This document shows positions 16,101 to 24,658 of a stretch of DNA of 49,033 bases, piece after piece (position 1 is the stretch's first letter; the number at the start of each line of letters is the position of its first letter). The position numbers and the translations under genes were made by a program. The notes beneath the pieces are model-generated. The model made no database searches. It saw only the letters and a program-made list of their open reading frames with translations, and was not told the DNA's origin. Source of the stretch: Nitrospiria bacterium (GTDB lineage: Bacteria > Nitrospirota > Nitrospiria > JACQBZ01); assembly GCA_035498035.1 (NCBI GenBank), contig DATKAN010000065.1, positions 1 through 49,033 on the forward strand, read 5' to 3'.

Positions 16101-16814
16101 TTATTTCTCACTTTCCACCAGTCCTTTTACGACCGCTTTCAGCAGCGAGGCGCTATGGCCCAATTGGACATACGCCTCCTCTTTTTTCATGTCCCGATTT
16201 TCCGCCTTGAGCCTCAGGCCCAGACGGCGGGAGAGGTTGGCGATTCGCGCGATTTCTTGGGCCAGATCTTCCTCAAAATGGCCCGGCCTCAGGCTGATTT
16301 CGTACATCCTTTTTTGGATCTGGCCGATTTGGTCCAGGACTTCTCCGTCCACGACGCCGTCATTGGCGGCGTGATGGGCTTTGTTGAACTCGTCATGCGG
16401 AATGTTGTGGAAGGGCTGGGACAAATCCCCGATATAGTGGACTGCAAAGGCCATGTGGTATTCGGCATATTGGCCGGCCGCTCGGGCGCTTCTGAATTCC
16501 CTCAATGATGAAATTATCGCGCCGTATAAATGACCTTCTTCATCCTCGGGATGATCATACCGATCGGCCTGGGCCAGCACCATTTTCGCCGTCACGTCCG
16601 CGTTGCGGTCGTTATTGAAAAAATGGTTTTTATCCTCAACGCGGCCGGCCTTTATTTTTGTCAGATCGGCGGCGGCGGCGTTATACCAATGCCGATAACC
16701 CGCGGCCCGGGCGATGGCCAGATGGGTTTCATCATACCACGCCGGGGATGTTCCCGCCGTAATATGAAGAATCAGCCCCAGGAAAATAATGCCACGGATT
16801 CGTAATCGACCCAT
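16101..16814 (-). CDS. Secreted zinc-dependent phospholipase C / S1-P1 nuclease family protein
   Basis: 237 residues. The signal peptide is cleaved before Trp26 (SPA|WYDETH), placing the N-terminal Trp and His31 as zinc ligands in the manner of the family. Further ligands are visible as HFFNND, YHMAFAVHYIGDLSQPFHN (the H-x3-GDxxQPxH core) and FNKAHHAAND. This fold binds three zincs and hydrolyses phosphodiesters in phospholipids or nucleic acids; which one cannot be decided. It probably acts in the periplasm or outside. GGGGGGAG precedes the ATG at 16814. Confidence 0.85.
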   Translation of the reverse strand: MGRLRIRGIIFLGLILHITAGTSPAWYDETHLAIARAAGYRHWYNAAAADLTKIKAGRVEDKNHFFNNDRNADVTAKMVLAQADRYDHPEDEEGHLYGAIISSLREFRSARAAGQYAEYHMAFAVHYIGDLSQPFHNIPHDEFNKAHHAANDGVVDGEVLDQIGQIQKRMYEISLRPGHFEEDLAQEIARIANLSRRLGLRLKAENRDMKKEEAYVQLGHSASLLKAVVKGLVESEK

Positions 16815-17142
16815 GCGCGGTCGCTCCCCCCATCGGCCGTGATCGAAAGGGATACTCTACCATAGATGGCCATCTTTTTAACATATTTTAATCGGGATAA
16901 AATTCTTCCGGGTCGTTTCAGGCGTCGGTGTTCCGTATCCCGGTTTCTGCAAGGACCTTGTGCTTTGGAGGGATTTCGAGTATACTTTCTCCCATCATCC
17001 CGCCGAATTCTATCGTCGTATTGGATGATCCCTTCATCCTTGCGCCGTCACGGGGCCGCGCCTTGAATCGGGGCCAACGGATCGGATTCCGATTCATCCG
17101 CGCGGATGAAGAAGTGAGCGTCCATCAGGAGGGTATTAATCG
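16815..17142. other. Divergent intergenic region before the PilZ gene
   Basis: No gene. It contains a plausible plus-strand promoter, TTGTGC (16958-16963), 17 bases, TATACT (16981-16986), and an 18-base perfect palindrome, TTCATCCGCGCGGATGAA (17093-17110), 32 bases before the PilZ start codon. The palindrome could be an operator or an RNA hairpin in the leader. Confidence 0.4.
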
Positions 17143-17652
17143 ATGAAGATTTCCATCAAGAACTCCGAGCGTTATCGGGGGTTCAGCGTTAGCATCGATG
17201 AAAAAGAGGAGTCCCTGACGGTCGAGGATCCGGAGGGAAAACCTCTCATCCGGGTCGTGCTGGAGGACTTCCTGGATCGCGTGGGGACGACCGCGCACGG
17301 GTTCAAGCGGCAATTCCCCCGCCTGGAGATGGGGGTGCACGTCAAATACGTGGACCCCGACGGCCAGGTTTGTGAAGGAGTGGCCAGCGCCATCGGCGGC
17401 GGAGGCCTTTTCATTGAAAAATTCAACCCCCTCCCAAACGGGACGGACACCCGAATCGAGTTTTCCTTGCCCGCCTCCAAAAAAACAATCACCGTCCAGG
17501 GGAAGGTGGTGTGGACCCGCAAGAAATTTGTCGAGAAATTCCTGTATCCCGGAATGGGAATCAAATTCGTCGAGATTTCGGTGGATGATCGGGCCGAGCT
17601 CCTGGATTTTGTTACCCGGTTCAATCGAGAGAGAGGACTTCCGGACTTCTAA
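17143..17652 (+). CDS. PilZ domain protein (putative c-di-GMP effector)
   Basis: 169 residues. A beta-rich N-terminal extension (1-52) is followed by a PilZ domain. The c-di-GMP arginine switch RxxxR is present as Arg56-QFP-Arg60. The second motif, usually D/NxSxxG, reads SAIGGGGLF, with Gly in place of Ser, so ligand affinity may be altered. The family type resembles the Myxococcus-style PilZ group. CAGGAGGG precedes the ATG. It is followed 50 bases later by a ZIP transporter in the same direction. Confidence 0.82.
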   Translation: MKISIKNSERYRGFSVSIDEKEESLTVEDPEGKPLIRVVLEDFLDRVGTTAHGFKRQFPRLEMGVHVKYVDPDGQVCEGVASAIGGGGLFIEKFNPLPNGTDTRIEFSLPASKKTITVQGKVVWTRKKFVEKFLYPGMGIKFVEISVDDRAELLDFVTRFNRERGLPDF

Positions 17653-17702
17653 GCCCCTAATTTTTTCGGACGAGACAAAAGCGGTGCGGAAATTTAACGT
17701 CC

Positions 17703-18416
17703 ATGGTTATTTTAATCGGAATCGCGACCTTCTTCTCGACCCTTTTGGGCGGTCTCTTCGCGCTGCGCCTAAAAGACCGGCTCCATCTCATTCTGGGCTT
17801 CAGCGCCGGGGCGATCATCGGCGTGGCTTTTTTCGATCTGATGCCCGAGGCGCTTGAGATCGGGACCAAAAATCATTCCCCGTTTTTCATCACTTCGTTA
17901 ATCGCCGTCGGGTTTCTGACCTACCTGGTTCTGGACCGGTCCGTGCTGTTGCACGGCCATCATGAAGAGAAGGACCATCTTCGCCGGGGAAGCCTCGGCG
18001 CGGGCAGTCTCTCCATCCACAGCTTTCTGGATGGCGCGGGCATCGGTCTTGCGTTCAAAGTCTCGCCCGGATTGGGTGTCATCGTCGCGGCGGCCGTCCT
18101 GACGCATGATTTCTCGGACGGAATCAACACGGTCAGTTTCATTATAAAAAATAAAGGGGAACGGGATCGGGCGCTACGCTGGTTGTTTGTCGACGCGGCG
18201 GCCCCCGTTGTCGGCATTCTCTCCACGCTGTTCTTTGTCATCCAGGAATCAACGCTCGGACTGCTTCTCGCGCTTTTTTCCGGGTTCTTTCTCTATATCG
18301 GCGCAAGCGATCTTTTGCCCGAAAGCCATCATGCCCATCCGGTGATGTGGACCACCTTTATGACCGTCGTGGGGATGGGAACCCTCTATGTGGTCACCCG
18401 GCTCGCCATGATCTGA
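17703..18416 (+). CDS. ZIP-family divalent metal transporter
   Basis: 237 residues with seven to eight transmembrane helices. The transport-site motifs are HSFLDGAGIG (His106, Asp110) on one helix and THDFSDGINT (His135, Asp136, Asp139) on the next. A His-rich cytoplasmic loop (HGHHEEKDH, about 84-92) precedes them, and YIGASDLLPESHHAHP occurs near the C-terminus. ZIP proteins import Zn, Fe, Mn or related ions into the cytoplasm; specificity cannot be read. No metal-regulated operator was recognised upstream. Confidence 0.92.
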   Translation: MVILIGIATFFSTLLGGLFALRLKDRLHLILGFSAGAIIGVAFFDLMPEALEIGTKNHSPFFITSLIAVGFLTYLVLDRSVLLHGHHEEKDHLRRGSLGAGSLSIHSFLDGAGIGLAFKVSPGLGVIVAAAVLTHDFSDGINTVSFIIKNKGERDRALRWLFVDAAAPVVGILSTLFFVIQESTLGLLLALFSGFFLYIGASDLLPESHHAHPVMWTTFMTVVGMGTLYVVTRLAMI

Positions 18417-18839
18417 GTCGGCCATGGCCTGATGCATTTTTATGATTCCAAGACACCGTGGTTCCGTCAATTGGCCCTGTCTCCCGATCTTTCCGATCAA
18501 TAATACCATCATTCCATAACCGGTCCTTCGTCGGCTTTCTCGCGGACCATTTATTTTATCCGGAGTCGGATGGAACACATCCATTTTGAGACTTCGGTCT
18601 TTTAAAGGGGTGATCGGCTCCGGGTGGTCTTGATGACCGGTGTTGGAACAAAGATCTTTCTATTCGGTGATCCTAAAAATCATCATAGGGAATCCCCGCC
18701 CAATATTAGGGCATGGTGTCCCATATCTGGCGACGAAGGTTCACCAGATTGTCTCCAAGCATGGCATGGCGTTTGCAGATTGTTATCTTTCGATAAATCA
18801 CGGCCCATGCATTGTCCATAATCATTCAAGGAGGAGCAC
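18417..18839. other. Intergenic region/leader of the DUF4382 lipoprotein gene
   Basis: No gene is supported in these 423 bases. A short AGAC-TTCG-GTCT hairpin followed by TTTT lies near 18590-18604 and could weakly terminate transcription from the ZIP gene. AAGGAGGAG just before 18840 is the ribosome-binding site of the next gene. The rest shows no recognised element. Confidence 0.35.
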
Positions 18840-20411
18840 ATGGAAACCCGGTCTTATCCAATTTATAGATCACTGGGGCGCTGGACCCTCATGTCGATGA
18901 TGTTGGGGCTCTCGGCTTGTGGCGGAGGGGGCGGATCGCTTGGCCTGGACGGAACAAGCAAAATGACCGCGCTTAACGTATCTCTCACGGACTCGGCCGA
19001 CTGCGATTTCGACGGGGTTTGGGTGACCATCGACAAGGTCCGGGTCCATCAGAGCGCAACAGCCAAGTCCGACGACCCCGGCTGGATCGACATCACGCCG
19101 CCGGGAGCTCCGTTGCATATCAATCTGCTTTCCCTTCAGGACGGGCTTACCGAGTCGCTGGGCGTGGCACCGCTTCCGGCCGGCCGCTACAACCAGGTGC
19201 GGCTGCACCTGGTGCCCAATACCCTCTCAAACTCGGAGAACAATTATGTCGTGGTCGGTAATATATCATCCCCGCTGAATATCCCCGAGGGCTTCCGGAA
19301 CGGGATCGCCCTTCGTCCCGACACGGCGATCGAGATCGATCCGGGAGTCACCGAAGATCTCATCCTCGATTTCGATGCCTGCCAATCGATTGCCAGGAGC
19401 CGAAACAATGACAACACCTATGTCCTCCGTCCCAAAGTGCTGCTGGTCCGCAAAATCGATGCCGGCTCGATCACCGGAGCGGTCGATTCCGGCGCCGCAG
19501 GGGCGGTGGTGAAGGCCGAGATCAACGGATCCGTGCGAAAGCAGGCCCGGGTCAGGCCGGACGGAACCTTCACACTCTATCCACTGCTCAGTAGCCTCCT
19601 CGTTCCGGGGGTCGTTCCAAAGGATCCCGCCGGCGCGTACGACGTGGTGATCGAGGACCCAAACCACTCGACCGTCGTCACGACGGGGGTTCCGGTGACG
19701 GCGGAGCAAGCGACCGTCCTGAGTACGGCGGCTCTACCCACGCCATTTCCATCATCCGCAAGCACCGGAACCGTGACGGGCGCCATCGACCCCACGGACG
19801 CCGACGCCCGCGTCCGCCAGACGATCAACGGTCTGCCGTATGAAATCAAACGCAAACGCGTGGCGCTGGCGGACGGAAGCTTCCGTATCAATCTTAACAC
19901 CGAGGCGCCATTTTTCGGGGCGTTCGGTCCGCAACCGATCGCTTACAGCGCCGATAGCGGGGCCGCGGGAAAATACACGATTGACACCCCCAATGACGAT
20001 AGGATGTATCTGGTTTCAAGCGAAGATTTCACGTTGGGGGCGGGGGATTCCCGGACCATCAACTTCACAAGCCAGGGACCCGGGAGCCTGACTCCGATGA
20101 CCGGAACTGCCGGTACGGCCACGGGGAATCTAACGCTCACGAGCGTACCGGACGGTCTCACGCTTCCGGCCACCGTAGTAGTCAGCGCGACCATCGACGG
20201 CGAAAACGTGAATTCGGTGGGGGTGATGTTCACCGCAAGCGGTACCGCTCCCTTTACCCTGGATGACTTGGCGCCCGGGACCTATACCCTCGGCGTACCC
20301 GCGGTGCCGGCCGGCCTAACCCTGAGCCCGAGCGGGGTGACCGTTACAATCCCGAACACCGGCGGGACCTTCCCGGGAGGAACGCTGACCCTCTCCCCCC
20401 AGCCCGGCTGA
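18840..20411 (+). CDS. DUF4382 domain lipoprotein with carboxypeptidase-regulatory-like repeats
   Basis: 523 residues. Signal peptide with lipobox LSAC (Cys27) followed by a GGGGG spacer. The DUF4382 domain occupies about 43-205 (ALNVSLTDSADCDFDGVWVTIDKVRVH... and AGRYNQVRLHL). Several beta-sandwich modules follow (about 210-330, 335-400, 420-523), of the SITGAVDSGAAGAVVKAEI and TYTLGVPAVPAGL type, resembling CarboxypepD_reg/Ig-like surface modules. It probably sits on the outer membrane and faces outward; no enzyme motif. The start is set by CAAGGAGGAGCAC immediately upstream. Confidence 0.82.
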   Translation: METRSYPIYRSLGRWTLMSMMLGLSACGGGGGSLGLDGTSKMTALNVSLTDSADCDFDGVWVTIDKVRVHQSATAKSDDPGWIDITPPGAPLHINLLSLQDGLTESLGVAPLPAGRYNQVRLHLVPNTLSNSENNYVVVGNISSPLNIPEGFRNGIALRPDTAIEIDPGVTEDLILDFDACQSIARSRNNDNTYVLRPKVLLVRKIDAGSITGAVDSGAAGAVVKAEINGSVRKQARVRPDGTFTLYPLLSSLLVPGVVPKDPAGAYDVVIEDPNHSTVVTTGVPVTAEQATVLSTAALPTPFPSSASTGTVTGAIDPTDADARVRQTINGLPYEIKRKRVALADGSFRINLNTEAPFFGAFGPQPIAYSADSGAAGKYTIDTPNDDRMYLVSSEDFTLGAGDSRTINFTSQGPGSLTPMTGTAGTATGNLTLTSVPDGLTLPATVVVSATIDGENVNSVGVMFTASGTAPFTLDDLAPGTYTLGVPAVPAGLTLSPSGVTVTIPNTGGTFPGGTLTLSPQPG

Positions 20412-20505
20412 TCCCCGGCTCTCCGAAAGATCCGCCGGTCGGTCCATTTCCCACGGACCGCCGGCGGATTTGGTTTGAACCCGCGTCCACGGTCAACCTC
20501 TTCTA

Positions 20506-22548
20506 TTAAGGGCCGGGTTCCGGATCGCCCGACCCTTTCAAGAGACCGATCAGGACTTCCACGATGTTCGGATCCAGCTGGGTCCCGGCGTTCTTCCTCA
20601 ACTCCGCGACGGCTTCCTCTTGGGTAAATCGGGGCTGATAGGGACGGACCGAGACCAGGGCCAGGTAGGTGTCGACGACGCTGAGGACGCGCGATAAAAA
20701 GGGGATTTCTTCCCCGCGCAACCCGTTGGGATATCCCTGTCCATCATACCGTTCGTGATGATGCAACACCACGGGCAGCGCGGATTCAAATCGGACCGAT
20801 CCCTTGAATAACAACTCGGCCAGGTGGGGATGGGCGCGGATCGCGTTGCGTTCCTCCGACGTCAATGGACCCCATTTGTTCAGGACGGACTCCGGAACGC
20901 TCGCCATGCCGATATCGTGGAAGAGACTGGCCCATTGCAGGCTTCGGAGTTCCTGCTCACCCAGATTCAAGGCCTCCGCCATTCGAGTTCCCAGGTGCAG
21001 GACCCTCTGACTGTGGTCGCGGTAATAGGGGTTCCGCGCCTCGATTCCCGCGGCCAGGTCCGCCAAAGGCTTCAACATCGGGTCCTGAAGGAACGTGGAC
21101 AAGCGGGTCCGCTCGGCATGAATCACCGATACGGGGGGCTCGTTAAAATAGCAACATTGATTCCGTCCGCTCCCTTTCGCCGTAAAAAGAGCCTGATCCG
21201 CCGCGTTGATCAAACTCGACCGCGTGTTCGCGTCCAGCGGAAAGGATGCGATCCCGATGCTGACCGATAGATGAACCGTCTGACCCTCCGGGGTCGAGAA
21301 CGGGGTCTCGGTAATGGTCCGGCGGATCCGCTCGGCCACCATTTTGGCGCCGTCCCGATTCGTCTCCGGGAGGATGACCGAGAATTCCTCCCCGCCATAA
21401 CGCGCGAGGAGATCGGCCGGCCGGATGAGGCCCTGGATGACGCCGACCAGGTTTCTCAGCATGATGTCCCCGACGGGGTGGCCGTGGACGTCGTTGACGT
21501 ATTTGAAGTGATCCACGTCGATCATCAGGAATGAAAATTCCTTATTGTAGCGGGTGGCCCGTTCCACCTCCTGATCCAGATGCCCCTGAAGCTCGCGGTG
21601 GTTGAGGCACCCCGTCAACCCGTCGGTGGAGGCCTGCCTTTCCATTTCGATCACGAAACGCGCGTTATCGATCGCCACGGCCGCGTGCACCGAAAGGGTC
21701 AACAGGATATCCACGTCCTCCGAAGAAAACGGTTCGCCGCTCCGTTTGTTCCCCACGGTCAAAACGCCTCCGATGCGATCCCCGGATTGGATGAGCGGAA
21801 CCGATAGGATCTGCCGCAGCGGCGGTTGGTGAGTCGGCGTGGAGGCCCAAATGGGATGTTTGTCCACCGCCTCGATCACCATCGGCTTTTTCTCGATATA
21901 GGCCAGACCGAAAACGCCCGCCGTGGAAACCGCCCCCGGGGAGAGAACGATTTGAAGGTCGATCCCGTCCGAAAAGGCGTGGTGGATTTCGCTCGTCCCC
22001 GGATGGATCAGCAAAAGGACCGCCCCTTGGGTCTGAAACAGGCGCTTGGCCCCCGAAGTCAGCCGCTGGGCCAACACCTCGATTCTTCGTTCCTTCATGA
22101 TGGAGAGCGAAATCTCATAGAGACGGCGGGTCTTCAGGGAGGCCGCCTGCATATTCGCCTCCAGCCGATGCTTTCGAACCGCGTCCTCGACCGCCGCCGG
22201 CAAGGCCTCAAAGTAATTTTTGGTTTTGATAATATAATCGGCGGCGCCGACTTTCATGGCCTCCACCGCAAAGGACTCGTCGCCCTGTCCTGCGATCATG
22301 ATTACGGGGAGGGAGATGCCTTTCTCCCGTAATTGACGAAGAACTTCGAGCCCCGTCATTTTGGGAAGGCTGAAATCCAATACGACGGCATCAAACGATT
22401 CCCGGTCCAAGACCCCCAGGCAGGCCTCACCGTTTCCCACGGTCGTGATTTTCAATCCGGGATCTTTCCTTTGAAAAACCCGAAGGATCACCTCGGACTG
22501 GTAGGGGCTGTCCTCCACCAGTAGAAGGCGTTTGGATTCCAAGGGCAT
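20506..22548 (-). CDS. Response regulator with GAF, GGDEF and HD-GYP domains (c-di-GMP synthesis and breakdown)
   Basis: 680 residues in four parts. Receiver domain 1-125 has phospho-acceptor Asp58 in VVLDFSLPKMTG. GAF domain is at about 160-305. GGDEF domain has an active GGEEF signature at 385-389 and a product-inhibition I-site R376-P-A-D379. HD-GYP domain at about 500-670 has HD at 544-545, HHE at 597-599 and DGQGYPNG. Both catalytic halves look intact, so the protein can in principle make and hydrolyse c-di-GMP, with phosphorylation or GAF ligand deciding. No cognate kinase is adjacent. Start 22548 follows GAGGAT at a long spacing; 22572 is the alternative. Confidence 0.92.
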   Translation of the reverse strand: MPLESKRLLLVEDSPYQSEVILRVFQRKDPGLKITTVGNGEACLGVLDRESFDAVVLDFSLPKMTGLEVLRQLREKGISLPVIMIAGQGDESFAVEAMKVGAADYIIKTKNYFEALPAAVEDAVRKHRLEANMQAASLKTRRLYEISLSIMKERRIEVLAQRLTSGAKRLFQTQGAVLLLIHPGTSEIHHAFSDGIDLQIVLSPGAVSTAGVFGLAYIEKKPMVIEAVDKHPIWASTPTHQPPLRQILSVPLIQSGDRIGGVLTVGNKRSGEPFSSEDVDILLTLSVHAAVAIDNARFVIEMERQASTDGLTGCLNHRELQGHLDQEVERATRYNKEFSFLMIDVDHFKYVNDVHGHPVGDIMLRNLVGVIQGLIRPADLLARYGGEEFSVILPETNRDGAKMVAERIRRTITETPFSTPEGQTVHLSVSIGIASFPLDANTRSSLINAADQALFTAKGSGRNQCCYFNEPPVSVIHAERTRLSTFLQDPMLKPLADLAAGIEARNPYYRDHSQRVLHLGTRMAEALNLGEQELRSLQWASLFHDIGMASVPESVLNKWGPLTSEERNAIRAHPHLAELLFKGSVRFESALPVVLHHHERYDGQGYPNGLRGEEIPFLSRVLSVVDTYLALVSVRPYQPRFTQEEAVAELRKNAGTQLDPNIVEVLIGLLKGSGDPEPGP

Positions 22549-22582
22549 AGGGGTGCGTTTATCCTCAATCATGTTCCATTTA

Positions 22583-22610
22583 ACTCTATCATTTACCAGC
22601 GGTTTGTCAA
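22583..22610 (-). promoter_or_regulatory. Sigma-70-like promoter for the c-di-GMP regulator
   Basis: On the minus strand TTGACA (22610-22605), a 16-base spacer, TAGAGT (22588-22583). Transcription would begin around 22576, which favours the start at 22548 over 22572. Confidence 0.45.
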
Positions 22611-22756
22611 TCTTTCCTGCAGCAACTCTGAGTTTTGAACCTTTCGATCTTGAACGACCCAAATAACTTCCAAAATGGCCATCGTTTTTTTGAAGCAAGG
22701 GACCTAATATGCTAATATATAAGGCCGATAGAGCAGTTCATTGGAGTCCCGCTTCG

Positions 22757-23230
22757 ATGAAATTGAGATATTTAGCACTGTTTGTCGGCCTAAGCCTTTG
22801 GATGACCATGCGGGTGAGCGGATCCCCCGTCCAGGCCGCACTGGGCGAATCGGACGATTCAATTACATCGGATGAAAAGGCCCTCTCGGCCGTGCGGGGC
22901 GCTCCGGCGGTCCGCAATGGCTATACGGTTCATGAGATTCGCTCCGATTCGACCGCGGTTCGTGAATATGTTTCGCCAACCGGCATCGTATTCGGTATCG
23001 CCTGGAACGGACGGGTTCATCCCGATCTTACGCCGCTTCTGGGCTCCTATGCCGGAGAATATCATGAAGCCCTGAGACGCTCCCCGCGCGAGCCGGGCCG
23101 CCGACCTTATTACGCGATTAAAACGGACCGGGTCGTTGTGGAAAAATGGGGCCACATGCGAAACTTTCAGGGACGCGCCTATGCACCGGCCTTAATTCCT
23201 CCCGGCGTGAGCATCGATGAGATCAAATAA
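22757..23230 (+). CDS. DUF2844 domain exported protein
   Basis: 157 residues with signal peptide (cleavage near VQA|ALG). The mature domain carries YTVHEIRSDSTAVREYVSPTGIVFGIAWNG and a C-terminal GHMRNFQGRAYAPALIPPG, which match the DUF2844 family, known almost only as the partner of DUF3443. Start 22757 has GGAG upstream; an in-frame ATG at 22709 would spoil the signal peptide. The stop overlaps the next gene by 14 bases, so the two are translationally coupled. Function unknown. Confidence 0.82.
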   Translation: MKLRYLALFVGLSLWMTMRVSGSPVQAALGESDDSITSDEKALSAVRGAPAVRNGYTVHEIRSDSTAVREYVSPTGIVFGIAWNGRVHPDLTPLLGSYAGEYHEALRRSPREPGRRPYYAIKTDRVVVEKWGHMRNFQGRAYAPALIPPGVSIDEIK

Positions 23231-24407
23231 AGTTCTCTTCCCATTTCTGATTCTTTTCCTTGTGGCAGACTGCGGGGGCGGATCCAGGTCCTCTTCGGGA
23301 AGCAGCCCGAGCCTTACCGTTACGGGTGACAACGCGCTGTCCCTCACCGTGAACGGCTCGAACTGCTCGAGCAACCCGTACATTAACGAGCCCTGCGTCA
23401 GCGTCACGGTTTGCAGCCCCGACAATTCGGCCTGCCAGACGATTAAGGGCATCCTTTTGGATACCGGAGACATCGGGCTTCGATTGTTCAAACAGGTCCT
23501 GAAGGTTCCCCTGACCCCGGTCACAAACGGCACCGATACGATCGCGGAATGCGTCCAGTATGCCGACGGCTCGTTGAACTGGGGACCTGTTGAAACGGCC
23601 AACGTCATTCTTGGAAACGAGGCCACGGTTCAGCCGATCCCGATTCAGGTGATCGACTCGAATTTCGCGGCCGGACAGACTGTCTGTCAGAACCCAAACC
23701 GAGATCCGGGCTCCAGCGGATTCAACGGCAGCCTGGGGGTCGGCTTCTATCTACAAGACTGCGGTTCGGCATGCGCGAGCAGTACAGGTCTTGGGCAATA
23801 TTACTCCTGCGGATCGGGTTGCGTTGAAACCACGGTGGCCGTTAACAACCAGGTCCAGAACCCCGTGGCCCTTCTGCCGCACGATAACAACGGCGTCGTC
23901 GTAGAGCTTCCGAGTCTTCCATCGAGCGGGGCCTTTTCCGCCAATGGCGCCCTCGTGCTCGGGATCGGAACCCAGCCCAACAATACACCCTCTGGAGTGA
24001 ATACGTACGACGTCGACCAATTCGGGGATTTTACGACGCTGTTCAACGGCTTCCATTACGGTGGTTTCATCGACAGCGGTTCAAATGGCCTGTTTTTCAC
24101 CCCCTCCCCCCCCAGCCTTCTTCCAATCTGTCATTCGGACTGGTACTGTCCTTCGTCCACCAAAACCTTTACCGCCACCAACATCGGGGCCTCCGGCTCG
24201 CCGAGCGGGTCGGTTTCATTTAATATTGCCAACTTCGACAGCCTGCTAAATTCCTCCAATAATGTGTCCGCTGATATTGGAGGACCGGTCGGACCGACCC
24301 CGGATTTATTCGACTGGGGGCTTCCGTTCTTCTTCGGGCGTAAGGTTTATATCGGAGTTGAAAACCGGATTTCCGGCCTCGGCACCGGCCCCTACTGGGC
24401 CTACTAA
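23217..24407 (+). CDS. DUF3443 domain lipoprotein (retropepsin-like fold)
   Basis: 396 residues. Lipoprotein signal LVADC (Cys19) followed by a Gly/Ser spacer. Two aspartic-protease-like motifs are visible: LLDTGDIGLRL (Asp82) and FIDSGSNGLFF (Asp286), arranged as the two halves of a pepsin/retropepsin fold. Many cysteines (about 14) suggest disulfides. The family is uncharacterised; protease activity is inferred only from the paired D-T/S-G motifs. It forms a two-gene unit with the DUF2844 gene. Confidence 0.82.
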   Translation: MRSNKVLFPFLILFLVADCGGGSRSSSGSSPSLTVTGDNALSLTVNGSNCSSNPYINEPCVSVTVCSPDNSACQTIKGILLDTGDIGLRLFKQVLKVPLTPVTNGTDTIAECVQYADGSLNWGPVETANVILGNEATVQPIPIQVIDSNFAAGQTVCQNPNRDPGSSGFNGSLGVGFYLQDCGSACASSTGLGQYYSCGSGCVETTVAVNNQVQNPVALLPHDNNGVVVELPSLPSSGAFSANGALVLGIGTQPNNTPSGVNTYDVDQFGDFTTLFNGFHYGGFIDSGSNGLFFTPSPPSLLPICHSDWYCPSSTKTFTATNIGASGSPSGSVSFNIANFDSLLNSSNNVSADIGGPVGPTPDLFDWGLPFFFGRKVYIGVENRISGLGTGPYWAY

Positions 24408-24527
24408 GATCGGAAAAGGATCAATGGGGGGCATCGGAAGACCGGTTTCATGTTTGGCCGCACGGGCCCCCACAGATAATCGTCGCGACGCAGGCCCCAA
24501 TTAAAAGTAATTTTCAGCGAGCAAGAC

Positions 24528-24588
24528 GAGCGAGAGGGGGAGGCTCCATCCGCCTTAGGCGGATGGAGGGGGCGACGCAAGCCCCTAT
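24528..24588 (+). repeat. Family-B interspersed repeat (copy 1)
   Basis: GAGCGAGAGGGGGAGGCT (24528-24545), hairpin CCATCCGCC-TTA-GGCGGATGG (24546-24566 with edge overlap), and GGAGGGGGCGACGCAAGCCC plus CTAT (24565-24588), itself able to fold AGGGGC/GCCCCT. Both outer blocks recur exactly at 29089-29106 and 29233-29256, with 126 bp of different DNA between them there. Noncoding. Confidence 0.65.
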
Positions 24589-24600
24589 AATAGAAACGCA

Positions 24601-24631
24601 CGCGGGCCCTGACGATCCGTCAGAGCCCGCG
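24601..24631 (-). terminator. Terminator hairpin of the phosphoesterase gene
   Basis: CGCGGGC.CTGACG (24601-24614) pairs across ATC with CGTCAG.GCCCGCG (24618-24631). It is 28 bases past the minus-strand stop at 24659 and is followed on that strand by TGCGTTTCTATTAT. Confidence 0.6.
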
Positions 24632-24658
24632 GGAGGAAGGTATGGATGAGGCGCGCGT

